Assembly: GCA_900545745.1 (NCBI GenBank)
Contig: URAD01000005.1
Coordinates: 1 to 64,000 of the forward strand
Length of the DNA: 64,000 bases
Direction of reading: 5' to 3'
Origin: an uncultured Collinsella sp.
GTDB lineage: Bacteria > Actinomycetota > Coriobacteriia > Coriobacteriales > Coriobacteriaceae
The notes under the pieces were generated by a model, which did no database searches, had not been told where the DNA came from, and saw only the letters and a program-made list of their open reading frames with translations. Of the stretch, positions 24,501 through 32,749 are shown in pieces (position 1 is the stretch's first letter; every line of letters starts with the position of its first letter). Made by a program: the position numbers and the translations under genes.

Positions 24501-24974
24501 CGCTGCCATAAGGCTCGGGCTCGTGGGGACGGGCGCCGGGAAGGGAAAGTTGGGGTTGACCGCAGATGCGCTGGGCGCTGAGCGCGTGGGCTGCTTAGAC
24601 TGTGCGGGCGGTACCGTAAACGTGCGGACCGGCGTGCGCAGGCCCTCGACGGGCTCGGCGCCGCTGGCATCCAGATACGCCAACGCCGTGGCGACGGCGT
24701 GCTTGCACATGCCGGAATAGCGGAAGGCGGCCGGGCAATCGCAGTCGTAGTCGATAACCTCGTGCTCGTCCATATCGAGCGCCACGTGTGTCTTGTACAG
24801 GTCGCCGCGCGAGCCACGCACCGAGCCCTCGATGTTCACGTTTTTGGAGAAGCGCGAGCCGGAGTCCTCAAACGACAGCACGGCGCCGTTGAGCATGAGC
24901 GAGCGCCCCTTCATAAAGGTACTGCTGAGCGCCGCCTCTTTCCGGAGCGCCTGCGCAAACGTCCCCTGTGCCAT
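21501..24974 (-). CDS. SNF2-family helicase with N-terminal SWIM zinc finger
   Basis: 1157 residues. The SWIM finger has Cys78-x-Cys80...Cys90-x-His92 ('CDCPAAFRYSGMCKH'). The Swi2/Snf2 motor is at about 700-1150 with 'LADDMGLGKT' (Walker A), 'VVLDEAQYIKN' (motif II, DEAQ), 'LTGTPIENRLSELW', and C-terminal 'DRAHRIGQQ' (motif VI). The middle part is the SNF2-associated bacterial domain. Such proteins remodel nucleoprotein, for example displacing RNA polymerase, in an ATP-dependent way. ATG 24974 has GGAGG 5 nt before it. Its upstream gap holds the 37-bp inverted repeat. Confidence 0.93.
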   Translation of the reverse strand: MAQGTFAQALRKEAALSSTFMKGRSLMLNGAVLSFEDSGSRFSKNVNIEGSVRGSRGDLYKTHVALDMDEHEVIDYDCDCPAAFRYSGMCKHAVATALAYLDASGAEPVEGLRTPVRTFTVPPAQSKQPTRSAPSASAVNPNFPFPAPVPTSPSLMAALSDLSDARMDELVAMRRKLAGTIDPDAPKAVLEPSLVPYYNPLFADRFNWALEFRIRYGSVSYVVKDIDGMADAYVRGGTFSYGKKLTFVHVPEAFDDVSTKLLDFVAMTVAYLSDITSSRSVSYDFARSGFVAERQLPVSEHSIVSVLDLLRGRTMSFEPAWSRGTTTHRSYEVAVEPSPQGEGEVPAKRPPLLAAKIAPAAGGSYDLRLPADTYCFVAGDAAYLVDTRRARRTDMAFAQHAAPFLSHLLPCRTPVHIAADQVGEFCRMALPILRDYTDLTAPAVLDAVAPEPSFAMAIGVDDGLVTCKITVTYGDWSADLFSLGAPGSPFEEQRPGVPPRDAVAEFRAMDTAALYFDFHEGGLAFEERDDARLFCLLTEGLAALSELGDVMLSDRLRQISVRPAPKLSVRATVKSNLLDVELGASGLSAADLAIYLDSYKRHQTFARLTSGDIVRLDEGARAAFGLAGDLGVDAVDLLDGVSLPASSTLFVDSMLARTPALEADRDAAFRRTVERLDTLGKMDFTVPVSLKATLRGYQVDGYQWLGSLEHLGLGGILADDMGLGKTLQMIAHILARVEAGDTKPTLVVCPASLVYNWTAELERFAPSLDVCAIVGAKAQRRVQIAGVVEHNVVVTSYDLMRRDIDEYAEQDFARVVLDEAQYIKNPLTQVARAAKRLPAGVRFALTGTPIENRLSELWSIFDFLMPGLLGTRDSFAKRFESPVEHAEGDSAARLQALVSPFVLRRVKEDVVADLPEKIEDTVMAQLAGEQRKLYLANQDRIAQQVQHREAGEFKKDKLKVLAELTKLRQICCDPHLHYADYKAGSAKLDTCMELVHGALDGGHRILLFSQFTGMLDIIGKRLAKEDIAFLKLTGASSKESRAKMVAQFQAGEVPVFLISLKAGGVGLNLTAADVVIHYDPWWNVAAQEQATDRAHRIGQQHAVTVYKLIAKDTIEERIMQMQESKRDLVNSVLGGDGISSALFTREDVLALLGGDGR

Positions 24975-24995
24975 CACTTCCTCCAATCGCACCCA

Positions 24996-25123
24996 GGGTA
25001 GCTAATTTGGGACGGGGTTATTTTAGCTACCCCCCACATGTTGGTTGAGAGTTATTCAAATCCCAGCCAATTCGCCGTCAGCCAAAGGGTAGCTAAAAAA
25101 GCCCCGTCCCAAATTAGCTACCC
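24996..25123. repeat. 37-bp inverted repeat made of two self-palindromic units
   Basis: The units 24996-25032 and 25087-25123 are reverse complements at 35 of 37 positions. Each unit also begins GGGTAGCTAA and ends TTAGCTACCC, so it can fold on itself. The conserved core reads TTTGGGACGGGG. The spacer is 54 nt. The element occupies almost the whole gap between dnaE and the SNF2 gene. Confidence 0.9.
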
Positions 25124-25139
25124 CTCAGCAACGCCGTCC

Positions 25140-28100
25140 CTAGATCACCGTCACGCGACCCTGGTTACCCACAATGGCCTTGGCTTCGGCCAGTAGCGGA
25201 ATCGAGCGTGCGTTGACCTTGGCCGGCACCTCGGCGCGCAGCACGCGCCCGTCCACCTGCTCGATAAAGATCTCCACGCGGTCGCCGCCCGGGTTGGTGG
25301 TGAGCACCGTGGCCAGGCGCGCCATATTGCCCTGGCTAAAGCGGCTGTTGGGCACCATGACCTCAAAGACCTTGGGCTTGTTTTTCTCCTCGCTAAGCTC
25401 CAGCGGCACAATCTCCTGCGCGATGATCTGGTCGCCGCGGTCCGAGCGCTCGAGCTTGCCCTTAATGCGCACAAACGCGTCGGACAGCTGCGCGCCGGTC
25501 TCGGGATCGACCTCGCCGTACAGGTACCCCTCGGCCTCCTTGTAGGTCTTGGGGAACACCACGACCGTGGCCTCGCCTTCCATGTCCTCGAGCTGCACTA
25601 TACCCATGGGATCGCCGTTTTTGGTCACGCGCTTGGACACGCTCGAGACCATACCGGCCCACCACAGCGCCTTGCCCTCGGGAATCTCCTGGTTGATGGT
25701 ACCGCCCGTGGGGTTTTGCACCTCGTAGCCGGTGTCGATCTGCGAGAACGAGAAGTCGCGCGCTTTGCTAAGTGCATACTCAAACGGGCGCAGCGGGTGG
25801 TCCGAGACATAGATGCCCAGAACCTCCTTCTCCTGGCTCAGCTTAAGGTGGCGGTCCCACTCCTGGCCATCCGGATCGGGCACGCTCACCTCAAAGCCCG
25901 AGCCCTCGACGTCGCCAAACATATCGAAGAACGACGTCTGGCCGCTCGCGCGATCTTTCTGGCGCTTTACCGCGGCATCGATGATGTTCTCGGGGTTGTT
26001 CTTATCCACAAAGTGCATCATCTGACGACGCGGATACCCCGTGGAGTCGAAGGCGCCTGCCTTGATGAGCGATTCGATCACGCGACGGTTGGCCCGGCTC
26101 GAGTCCACGCGCTCGACAAAGTCGTGCAGCGTCTTAAACGGACCGCCTGCCTCGCGCTCTGCAATAATCGCCTGTGCCACGCCGGTGCCCACGCCGCGGA
26201 TGCCGGCCAGACCAAAGCGCACGCCCTCCTTGGTAGCCGTGAACTCGGTACCGGACTCGTTGACATCTGGCGAAAGCACGGGGATGCCGTCGTGACGGCA
26301 CGCCGAGACGTAGTGCACGATCTTGTCAGTCTTGCCCGTGTAGGACGTCAGAACGGCCGCCATGTACTCGTGCGGATAGTGCGCCTTGAGCCACGCCGTC
26401 TGCATAACCAGGATGGCGTAGCCGGCGGAGTGCGACTTGTTAAAGGCGTAGGAGGCGAACTCAAGAACATCGTCCCAAATCTTCTGGGCGACCTCGCGCG
26501 TGTAGTTGTTCTTGATAGCACCGTTCATCCAGTGGTCGTAGGTGGTCTCGTCCGAGCCATCCTCCCAGTGGAGCACCGTCGACGTGAGCAGCTTGATCTT
26601 CTTCTTAGCCACGGGCTTACGGATACGCGAGTCCGATTCGCCCTTGGAGAAGCCGCACATCTCGACGGAGATGAGCATAACCTGCTCCTGGTAGACCATG
26701 GTGCCGTAGGTTTCGCCCAGAATGTCGTCCAGGCGGTCGTCGTAGGAGACAGCCGGTTCCTTGCCGTTCATACGGTTAATATAGGACGAAACCATGCCGG
26801 CGCCCAGCGGTCCCGGGCGGTACAGAGCGATCAATGCCACGACGTGCTTGTACTCGGTGGGCTTCATGTTCTTGATCGTGGCCGTCATGCCGGCGGACTC
26901 GACCTGGAAGACGCCGGCGGTGTGGCCGGAGCCCATGAGCTTAAAGATCTCGGGGTCGTCAAAGGGAATCTCTTCCTCTTTGATGTCGATGCCGAAGTTC
27001 TTTTTGATGTTGGCCTTGGCCTTGGAGATAACCGTCAGCGTACGCAGACCCAGGAAGTCCATCTTGAGCAGGCCCATGTCGGCAACGGTATGGCCCTCGT
27101 ACTGGGTAATCTCGACGCCGCCCTTGGTATCGAGCTTGGTGGGCACGTGCTCGTTGACGGGGTCGCGGCAAATCAGAACGGCGCACGCGTGCACGCCCTC
27201 GCCACGGGTAAGGCCCTCGATCGAGAGCGCCGTGTCGATGATGCGGCGGGCGTCGTCGTCCTTTTTATAGGCCTCGGCAAAGTCGGGGTTAAACAGATCC
27301 TCTTTGCCGGGTTGCTTTTCGAGCACCTGCTTGAGCTTGACCTTGGGGTCGCTCGAGACCATCTTGGACAGGCGCTGGCCCATGTAGACCGGGTAGTCCA
27401 GGACGCGCGCGGCGTCGTTGATGGCCTGCTTGGCCTTAATGGTCGAGTAGGTGATGACGTGGGTAACCTTCTCGGGGCCGTAGAGCTGGCGAACGTGCTC
27501 CACGACCTCGAGGCGCCGCTCATCGTCGAAGTCCATATCGATATCGGGCATCTCGGTACGCTGCGGGGACAGGAACCTCTCGAACATCAGGCCGTTCTCG
27601 AGCGGGTCGAACGCGGTGATGTTCATGGCGTAGGCGACGATAGCGCCGGCGGCCGAGCCACGGCCGGGGCCGACGCCGATGCCGTTGTCCTTGGCCCATT
27701 GCACGTACTCGGCAACGATCAAAAAGTAGGCGGCAAAGCCCTTGTCGCAGATGACCTTGTATTCGTACTCAAAGCGCTCTTTGATGTTGACGCCGCCGAT
27801 CTCGCGCGTGGCCCAGTCGTCGCCGTAGTGCTGGCGCAGGCCCTTCTCGCACTCGCGGCGGAACTGGCTCTCGTGCGTCTCGCCGGGATCGAGCAGCGGG
27901 AAGCGCGGCAGGATGATGGAGTCCCAGTCCAGCTCCACGTAGCACTTGTCGGCGATCTCGAGCGTGTTGTCGCAGGCCTCGGGGCAATACGGGAACATCG
28001 CCCGCATCTCCTCCTCGGTCTTCATGTAAAACTCCGAGCCGGTCATGCGCATGCGGTTGGGGTCGTCAACCTTGGCGTTCATGCCGATACACATGATGAC

Positions 28101-28943
28101 GTCCTGCACGGGCGCGTCCTCGCGGCGCAGGTAGTGGAAGTCGTTGGTGGCGATGACCTTGACGCCCACCTGCTTGGCAATATCGATGAGCGTGCGGTCC
28201 ATCTGCTCGTCGGTCAGACCGTTATCGGTGGTAATGCCGTGTTCCTGGATCTCGATATAAAAGTCGCCGGGCTCGAAGGTGTCGCGGAAGGTCTCGGCCC
28301 ACTTGATGGCGCCTTCCATATCGCCACGGTCGATGTACTTGGGGATGATGCCCGCGATGCAGGCGCTCGTGCAGATCATGCCCTTGGCATGCCGGCGCAG
28401 GTTGTCGAGTGTCACGCGCGGCTTGTAGTAAAAACCCTGCACAGCGGCCTCGGAGACCGTCTGCATCAGGTTAACGTAGCCCTCCTGGTCCTTGGCCAGA
28501 AGAATCATATGGTAGAGCTCGGGCTTGTGGTCGCGGGCGAGCGTCTCGTCCGGCGTAAAGTAGACCTCGCAGCCAAAGATGGGCTTGATGACCAGCGGCG
28601 GCTTGAGCTCGTCGATGTTGCCCTTCTCGTCCCACATGGCCATGTCCTTCACATACTGGGCATGCTCGCGCGGGTTTGCCTCGGGGTCGGGCTCCACCAG
28701 CTCGTCGCGGCGGTCCTTTTCCAAGAAGGCCTTGTCGTGGCTCCACGTTTTGTACTCGGGCGTGTTGTGGTTGACGGCGTCGCAGGCCAGCGCCAGATCG
28801 GGCACGCCGTACATGTAGCCGTGGTCGGTAATAGCCACGGCGGGCATGCCCAGCTCAACAGCGCGATTGACCATATCCTGGATACGGGTTGCGCCGTCGA
28901 GCATGGAGAAAACAGTGTGATTGTGCAGATGGACGAATGCCAT
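25140..28943 (-). CDS. dnaE: DNA polymerase III alpha subunit
   Basis: 1267 residues. The order is N-terminal PHP domain ('FVHLHNHTVFSMLDG'), polymerase core with catalytic acidic residues 'PDIDMDFDDERR' and 'GVGPGRGSAAG', helix-hairpin-helix region ('IRGVGTGVAQAI'), OB fold ('GMVSSVSKRVTKNGDPMG') and C-terminal domain. The thumb/lysine-rich stretch around 'KPVAKKKIKLL' diverges from the usual 'MGKKK' form but keeps its charge. GGAG lies 8 nt before the ATG. This is the main replicative polymerase by length and motif set. Confidence 0.97.
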   Translation of the reverse strand: MAFVHLHNHTVFSMLDGATRIQDMVNRAVELGMPAVAITDHGYMYGVPDLALACDAVNHNTPEYKTWSHDKAFLEKDRRDELVEPDPEANPREHAQYVKDMAMWDEKGNIDELKPPLVIKPIFGCEVYFTPDETLARDHKPELYHMILLAKDQEGYVNLMQTVSEAAVQGFYYKPRVTLDNLRRHAKGMICTSACIAGIIPKYIDRGDMEGAIKWAETFRDTFEPGDFYIEIQEHGITTDNGLTDEQMDRTLIDIAKQVGVKVIATNDFHYLRREDAPVQDVIMCIGMNAKVDDPNRMRMTGSEFYMKTEEEMRAMFPYCPEACDNTLEIADKCYVELDWDSIILPRFPLLDPGETHESQFRRECEKGLRQHYGDDWATREIGGVNIKERFEYEYKVICDKGFAAYFLIVAEYVQWAKDNGIGVGPGRGSAAGAIVAYAMNITAFDPLENGLMFERFLSPQRTEMPDIDMDFDDERRLEVVEHVRQLYGPEKVTHVITYSTIKAKQAINDAARVLDYPVYMGQRLSKMVSSDPKVKLKQVLEKQPGKEDLFNPDFAEAYKKDDDARRIIDTALSIEGLTRGEGVHACAVLICRDPVNEHVPTKLDTKGGVEITQYEGHTVADMGLLKMDFLGLRTLTVISKAKANIKKNFGIDIKEEEIPFDDPEIFKLMGSGHTAGVFQVESAGMTATIKNMKPTEYKHVVALIALYRPGPLGAGMVSSYINRMNGKEPAVSYDDRLDDILGETYGTMVYQEQVMLISVEMCGFSKGESDSRIRKPVAKKKIKLLTSTVLHWEDGSDETTYDHWMNGAIKNNYTREVAQKIWDDVLEFASYAFNKSHSAGYAILVMQTAWLKAHYPHEYMAAVLTSYTGKTDKIVHYVSACRHDGIPVLSPDVNESGTEFTATKEGVRFGLAGIRGVGTGVAQAIIAEREAGGPFKTLHDFVERVDSSRANRRVIESLIKAGAFDSTGYPRRQMMHFVDKNNPENIIDAAVKRQKDRASGQTSFFDMFGDVEGSGFEVSVPDPDGQEWDRHLKLSQEKEVLGIYVSDHPLRPFEYALSKARDFSFSQIDTGYEVQNPTGGTINQEIPEGKALWWAGMVSSVSKRVTKNGDPMGIVQLEDMEGEATVVVFPKTYKEAEGYLYGEVDPETGAQLSDAFVRIKGKLERSDRGDQIIAQEIVPLELSEEKNKPKVFEVMVPNSRFSQGNMARLATVLTTNPGGDRVEIFIEQVDGRVLRAEVPAKVNARSIPLLAEAKAIVGNQGRVTVI

Positions 28944-29044
28944 GTGATGAGCTCCGATGCGGGTTCGTGTTCTGACTGAACGATTTTACCGCACGGCGCG
29001 GACGGCACCCGAACCTAGCCAAACCCACACGGCTCCTCTTGCAG

Positions 29045-29107
29045 TTGCGGTGGAATAGTTCCCGCTTGGGCCACCTGGGCCGCAATGCAGGAACTATTCC
29101 ACCGCAA
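29045..29107. repeat. perfect 18-bp inverted repeat between dnaE and addA
   Basis: Arms 29045-29062 and 29090-29107 (TTGCGGTGGAATAGTTCC and complement) enclose 27 nt. No U-tract follows on the minus strand. The outer half TTGCGGTGRAATAG is shared with the element at 40083-40145. Confidence 0.9.
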
Positions 29108-29119
29108 GTTATCTGAGGA

Positions 29120-32100
29120 CTAGAAGTTGTAGGTGACTACTTGGGGCTCGGCGGGTTCGACGAAGATGGTTGGATCCGGCTGCTCCACGCGGACGAACTT
29201 GACGGTCACGGCCTCAAAGCCCGCCTTGTGCAGAACATCAGCGTAGACGCGCGCCTGCAGGGCGTGCTTCTCGAGCAGCTGGTCGGGCGTCTCATCCGGC
29301 GTGCCGCCCGTCTTGTAGTCGATGACCAGTGCGCACGACGGATCGGCCGGGTCGGTAGCCAGTGCATCGATGGCGCCCTCGGCATAAGCACCGTAGCGAG
29401 CGATGTCCTTGTCCTCGCAGCCCAGTGAAAAGAACGGCACCTCGGCGCGAACGCACGGCCACGCGAGCAGGTCGGCACGAACAGCCGACTTGAGCCAGCG
29501 GTCCAGGGCAACGTCGAAGCGTTCGCGCTGTTCCGGCGTCAGGTGCCACAGGCGAGCCAGGGCCTCGGCACGCTCAGCGGGCAGCGCATCGGCACCCATC
29601 TCGATGAGCCACTGGCAGGCAGCGTGGAAGGCCGAGCCCAGCGCCATGGGGTTGCCAACGGGCTCGACGGCGGCCACGTCTGCATCCGTCATCTCGGAAC
29701 CATCCGACTCCGCATCATCGCCGGACTCGTCCATGGGCACGTGTGCCTCGGCGGCACGATCTTCCGTCTCGGCATGGAGCGCCGCGGCGATTGACGAGTA
29801 GCTATACGAATCACGCATCGGATACGGACAGATGCCCATGCGCACGCCCACTGCCTGGGGATACACAAGCTCAAACGAATCGGGCTTGGGGTCGGCAGGA
29901 CCGGGCACGGTTGAGCGCGCAGCATTATCGGCGGCATCGGCATCGCCGCGAACAAGCCTGCCCTCGACATCCAGCGAAGCGTTGGCCTCAAACGCCTGCT
30001 CGCCAAACGTAAAGTCCGCCAGCGAGATAAGCTCGTAGTCGCCCGGCTTGGAGTTGTCGAACACCAAACGGTCGCTATCGAGCTGCGGCATGTCCAGACT
30101 GTCGGCCGGCAGGATGCGGCGCAGCACATCGTAGGTCAGATCGGTCTCGACATCAAAGGTCGGCGCCGTCACCTTGCCGCGGCTCACGCCGGCATCCATC
30201 GCCAGAATGACCAGCTCACGCGCTCGCGTCATGGCGACATAGAGCAGACGAGCCCGCTCCTCGAGCGAAAGCTGCAGGTCGTCGTTGCGCAGGCGAGCAA
30301 ATGCCTCGGCGGGAGAACCCGTCGCACAGACGTCCTCCATGAGCTCCGGCGGCAGCCACAGCGACGTGCCCTTGCCCTTAAACGCATGCTCAAACTGCTT
30401 TTTGACGTCATCGCCCTTCACAAAGGTCCCATCGGCAAGCTTAACGCCATCAAAACGAGCTGGCAGTGCCACGACCTGCGCTCCGCCCTCGACACGCCCC
30501 ATCTGAGCCGCACCGGACGGCTTGCGCACGCCAAAACACTCGGCAACCGCTACGACCGGATACTCCAGACCCTTGGACGCATGCACGGTCATGATGCGCA
30601 CCGCGCCGTCGCCCTCCTCGTTGAGGGCACCCGGGGCCTCCTTGCCCGCCAAGAAGCGGTCGAAGGCCAGCGCGATGGAACGCGGCGAGTTGCCGAACTC
30701 GGCCTCCTCCTCGGCCACGGCGTCGAGCGCCTTGAGCACGTTGGCGGCGATGGCCTTGCCCTCGGGGCCGCGCTGCGCCAGGCGCACGAACCAGCCGGAG
30801 GCATTGACCGCGTCGCGCGCGATGGCGGCGAACGAATCACGCCCCACGCGACGCAGTGCGTAGCGCAGCACCTCGCGGGCACGCGTCACAAGCGGCAAGC
30901 CCTGCAAGCCCGGCACATCGGAATCGCTCATGATGCCCATGTCGATATTCCGGCGCGAGGTCTCCCCCGTCTCGCCATCGAGCTTGGTCGCCAGCGCCAG
31001 GAACTCCTGGGCGCCGAGCGCAAACATCGGCGAGGCGAGCAGCGGCATAAGGCCCTGCGCCGTATCGGCCGGATTGGCGAGCGCGCAGACCAGGGCACGC
31101 ACCGTCTGCACCTCGGCTGCCTGGGCAAAGACCGAGCCGCCTGCGATGACGCAGTCGAGCCCCTGATCGCGGAAGGCCTGGGCGTAGACATCGGCGTTGG
31201 TCATGCGGCCCAGCAGCAGTACCATGCCGCCCTGGGGCTGGCCGGCATCGGCAAGCGCGCGGAAGCGCTCGGCGATCGCGCGGGCCTTGGCCTGTGTGCG
31301 CTCCTGCATACTGCCGCCGGCAACAAAGAGGGCCTGGCGGCGCGAGGCGTCCGCCACCAGCGTGTCCTTGCGGCCGTCGCTCGCCTCAAGATCCAAAAAG
31401 CCCTGCATCAGGCCGCCGTCATCGCCGTCGAAGACGCGTGCCACGTAACGCAGCACCTCGTCATGGCTGCGGAAGTTGCGCACGAGTTTGACGAGTTCGC
31501 CGGCAGGGGCATCGGCCACGGCAGTCGCCTCGGGCGCGGCAGACGAGCCCACCTTGCGTTCCTGACGACGGAACACCTCGACCTCGGCGCCACGGAAGCG
31601 ATAGATGGACTGCTGCGCATCGCCCACGGTGCACAGCGCGCGCTCCCCCGCACCCGTCAGGTAGCGTATCAGATCGACCTGCATCTGGTCGGTATCCTGA
31701 AACTCATCGATCATGACCATCTTAAAGCGGCCCTCGTACGCAGCACGGATGGCAGGGTAATCGCGCAGGGCCTCGTAGGCCATACGCAGCAGGTCGTTAT
31801 TATCGAGGGCGGACTGGGCAGCCTTCAGCGCGCGATACTCAGCCTCCACGGAACGGGCCAGGCCCACCAGCGCATCGAGCGCCGGGCCACCGCAGGCAAG
31901 CACGATATTGATAAACGCATCGGCGGCCTCGGCCTTGAGCAGCTCGACCTGCTCCTTAGGGAATGCCTTGCTCGCGCGCGGCATGGTGCACGACATCATG
32001 AGTCGCGCCGCATCCTCCATGGTTTTGCCACTCGCCTCGAACGCGTCAATGGCGTCGAGTGCCATCTGCGCCTTCTCGGTCGCGGCCTTGCTTGCGCCCA

Positions 32101-32746
32101 GCGCCGCGCGATAGGCATCGGCGAGTGCCGAGGTATCGGCCTGCCCGCGCGCCACGCACACGTCGTCCATACCGCCCGGCAACTGGCTCGACAGCTCCAG
32201 CAGGTCGCGCACCAGGCCCTTGATGGTCGCGCCAGCGCCAAAGGAACCGCCCTCGCCCGCCATGGGATACCAGGCATAGAGGGCCTTGAGCGATGCCGCG
32301 AGCTCGGGGGCGGCATCGGGCGCCGTCGCGCGGGCCAACACATGCTCAACAGCCTGGTCCATAAGCTCGTCGGTATCGGTGAGCACCGTGAACTCGGGGT
32401 CGATGCCCAGCTCCAGCGCATGCGCGCGCAGGATACGCGAGCACATGCCGTGAATGGTCGAGATCCACGCGTCGTCGACGGTCAGTGCTTCCTCGTCCAT
32501 GCCCTCGTCGATAAGCGCACGGCGCACGCGGTCACGGATCTCGGCCGCGGCATCTTTGGTAAAGGTAATGGCGAGCACCTGGTCAAGATGTTCAACGAAC
32601 GGACCGGATTCAGGCGAGAGCGCGTAGACGATGCGACGCGTGAGGGTAAAGGTCTTGCCCGAACCGGCGCCCGCCGAGACAAACAGCGGACGGTCGAGCG
32701 TTTTGACAATCTGCAGCTGTTGCGGCATCAAAGTCGAAAGATCCAT
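29120..32746 (-). CDS. addA: AddA-type helicase-nuclease subunit (UvrD-like)
   Basis: 1208 residues. SF1 helicase with Walker A 'SAGAGSGKT' near residue 25, 'AITFTKDAAAEIRDRV' (motif Ia), 'VMIDEFQDTDQ' (motif II) and 'MTVHASKGLEYPVVAV' (motif V). The C-terminal PD-(D/E)XK nuclease ends with 'ALVIDYKTGG'. With AddB it resects DNA double-strand breaks for recombination. The start is 3 nt after the addB stop, so the pair is co-translated. The AAGGAGG site is inside the end of addB at a long 12-nt spacing. Confidence 0.93.
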   Translation of the reverse strand: MDLSTLMPQQLQIVKTLDRPLFVSAGAGSGKTFTLTRRIVYALSPESGPFVEHLDQVLAITFTKDAAAEIRDRVRRALIDEGMDEEALTVDDAWISTIHGMCSRILRAHALELGIDPEFTVLTDTDELMDQAVEHVLARATAPDAAPELAASLKALYAWYPMAGEGGSFGAGATIKGLVRDLLELSSQLPGGMDDVCVARGQADTSALADAYRAALGASKAATEKAQMALDAIDAFEASGKTMEDAARLMMSCTMPRASKAFPKEQVELLKAEAADAFINIVLACGGPALDALVGLARSVEAEYRALKAAQSALDNNDLLRMAYEALRDYPAIRAAYEGRFKMVMIDEFQDTDQMQVDLIRYLTGAGERALCTVGDAQQSIYRFRGAEVEVFRRQERKVGSSAAPEATAVADAPAGELVKLVRNFRSHDEVLRYVARVFDGDDGGLMQGFLDLEASDGRKDTLVADASRRQALFVAGGSMQERTQAKARAIAERFRALADAGQPQGGMVLLLGRMTNADVYAQAFRDQGLDCVIAGGSVFAQAAEVQTVRALVCALANPADTAQGLMPLLASPMFALGAQEFLALATKLDGETGETSRRNIDMGIMSDSDVPGLQGLPLVTRAREVLRYALRRVGRDSFAAIARDAVNASGWFVRLAQRGPEGKAIAANVLKALDAVAEEEAEFGNSPRSIALAFDRFLAGKEAPGALNEEGDGAVRIMTVHASKGLEYPVVAVAECFGVRKPSGAAQMGRVEGGAQVVALPARFDGVKLADGTFVKGDDVKKQFEHAFKGKGTSLWLPPELMEDVCATGSPAEAFARLRNDDLQLSLEERARLLYVAMTRARELVILAMDAGVSRGKVTAPTFDVETDLTYDVLRRILPADSLDMPQLDSDRLVFDNSKPGDYELISLADFTFGEQAFEANASLDVEGRLVRGDADAADNAARSTVPGPADPKPDSFELVYPQAVGVRMGICPYPMRDSYSYSSIAAALHAETEDRAAEAHVPMDESGDDAESDGSEMTDADVAAVEPVGNPMALGSAFHAACQWLIEMGADALPAERAEALARLWHLTPEQRERFDVALDRWLKSAVRADLLAWPCVRAEVPFFSLGCEDKDIARYGAYAEGAIDALATDPADPSCALVIDYKTGGTPDETPDQLLEKHALQARVYADVLHKAGFEAVTVKFVRVEQPDPTIFVEPAEPQVVTYNF

Positions 32747-32749
32747 GGT

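Noticed and set aside
25716..28979. 1087-codon open frame antisense to dnaE
   Set aside because: Composition is that of a complementary-strand shadow (Val/Leu/Gly/His/Ala rich) with no motif; dnaE on the other strand is unmistakable.
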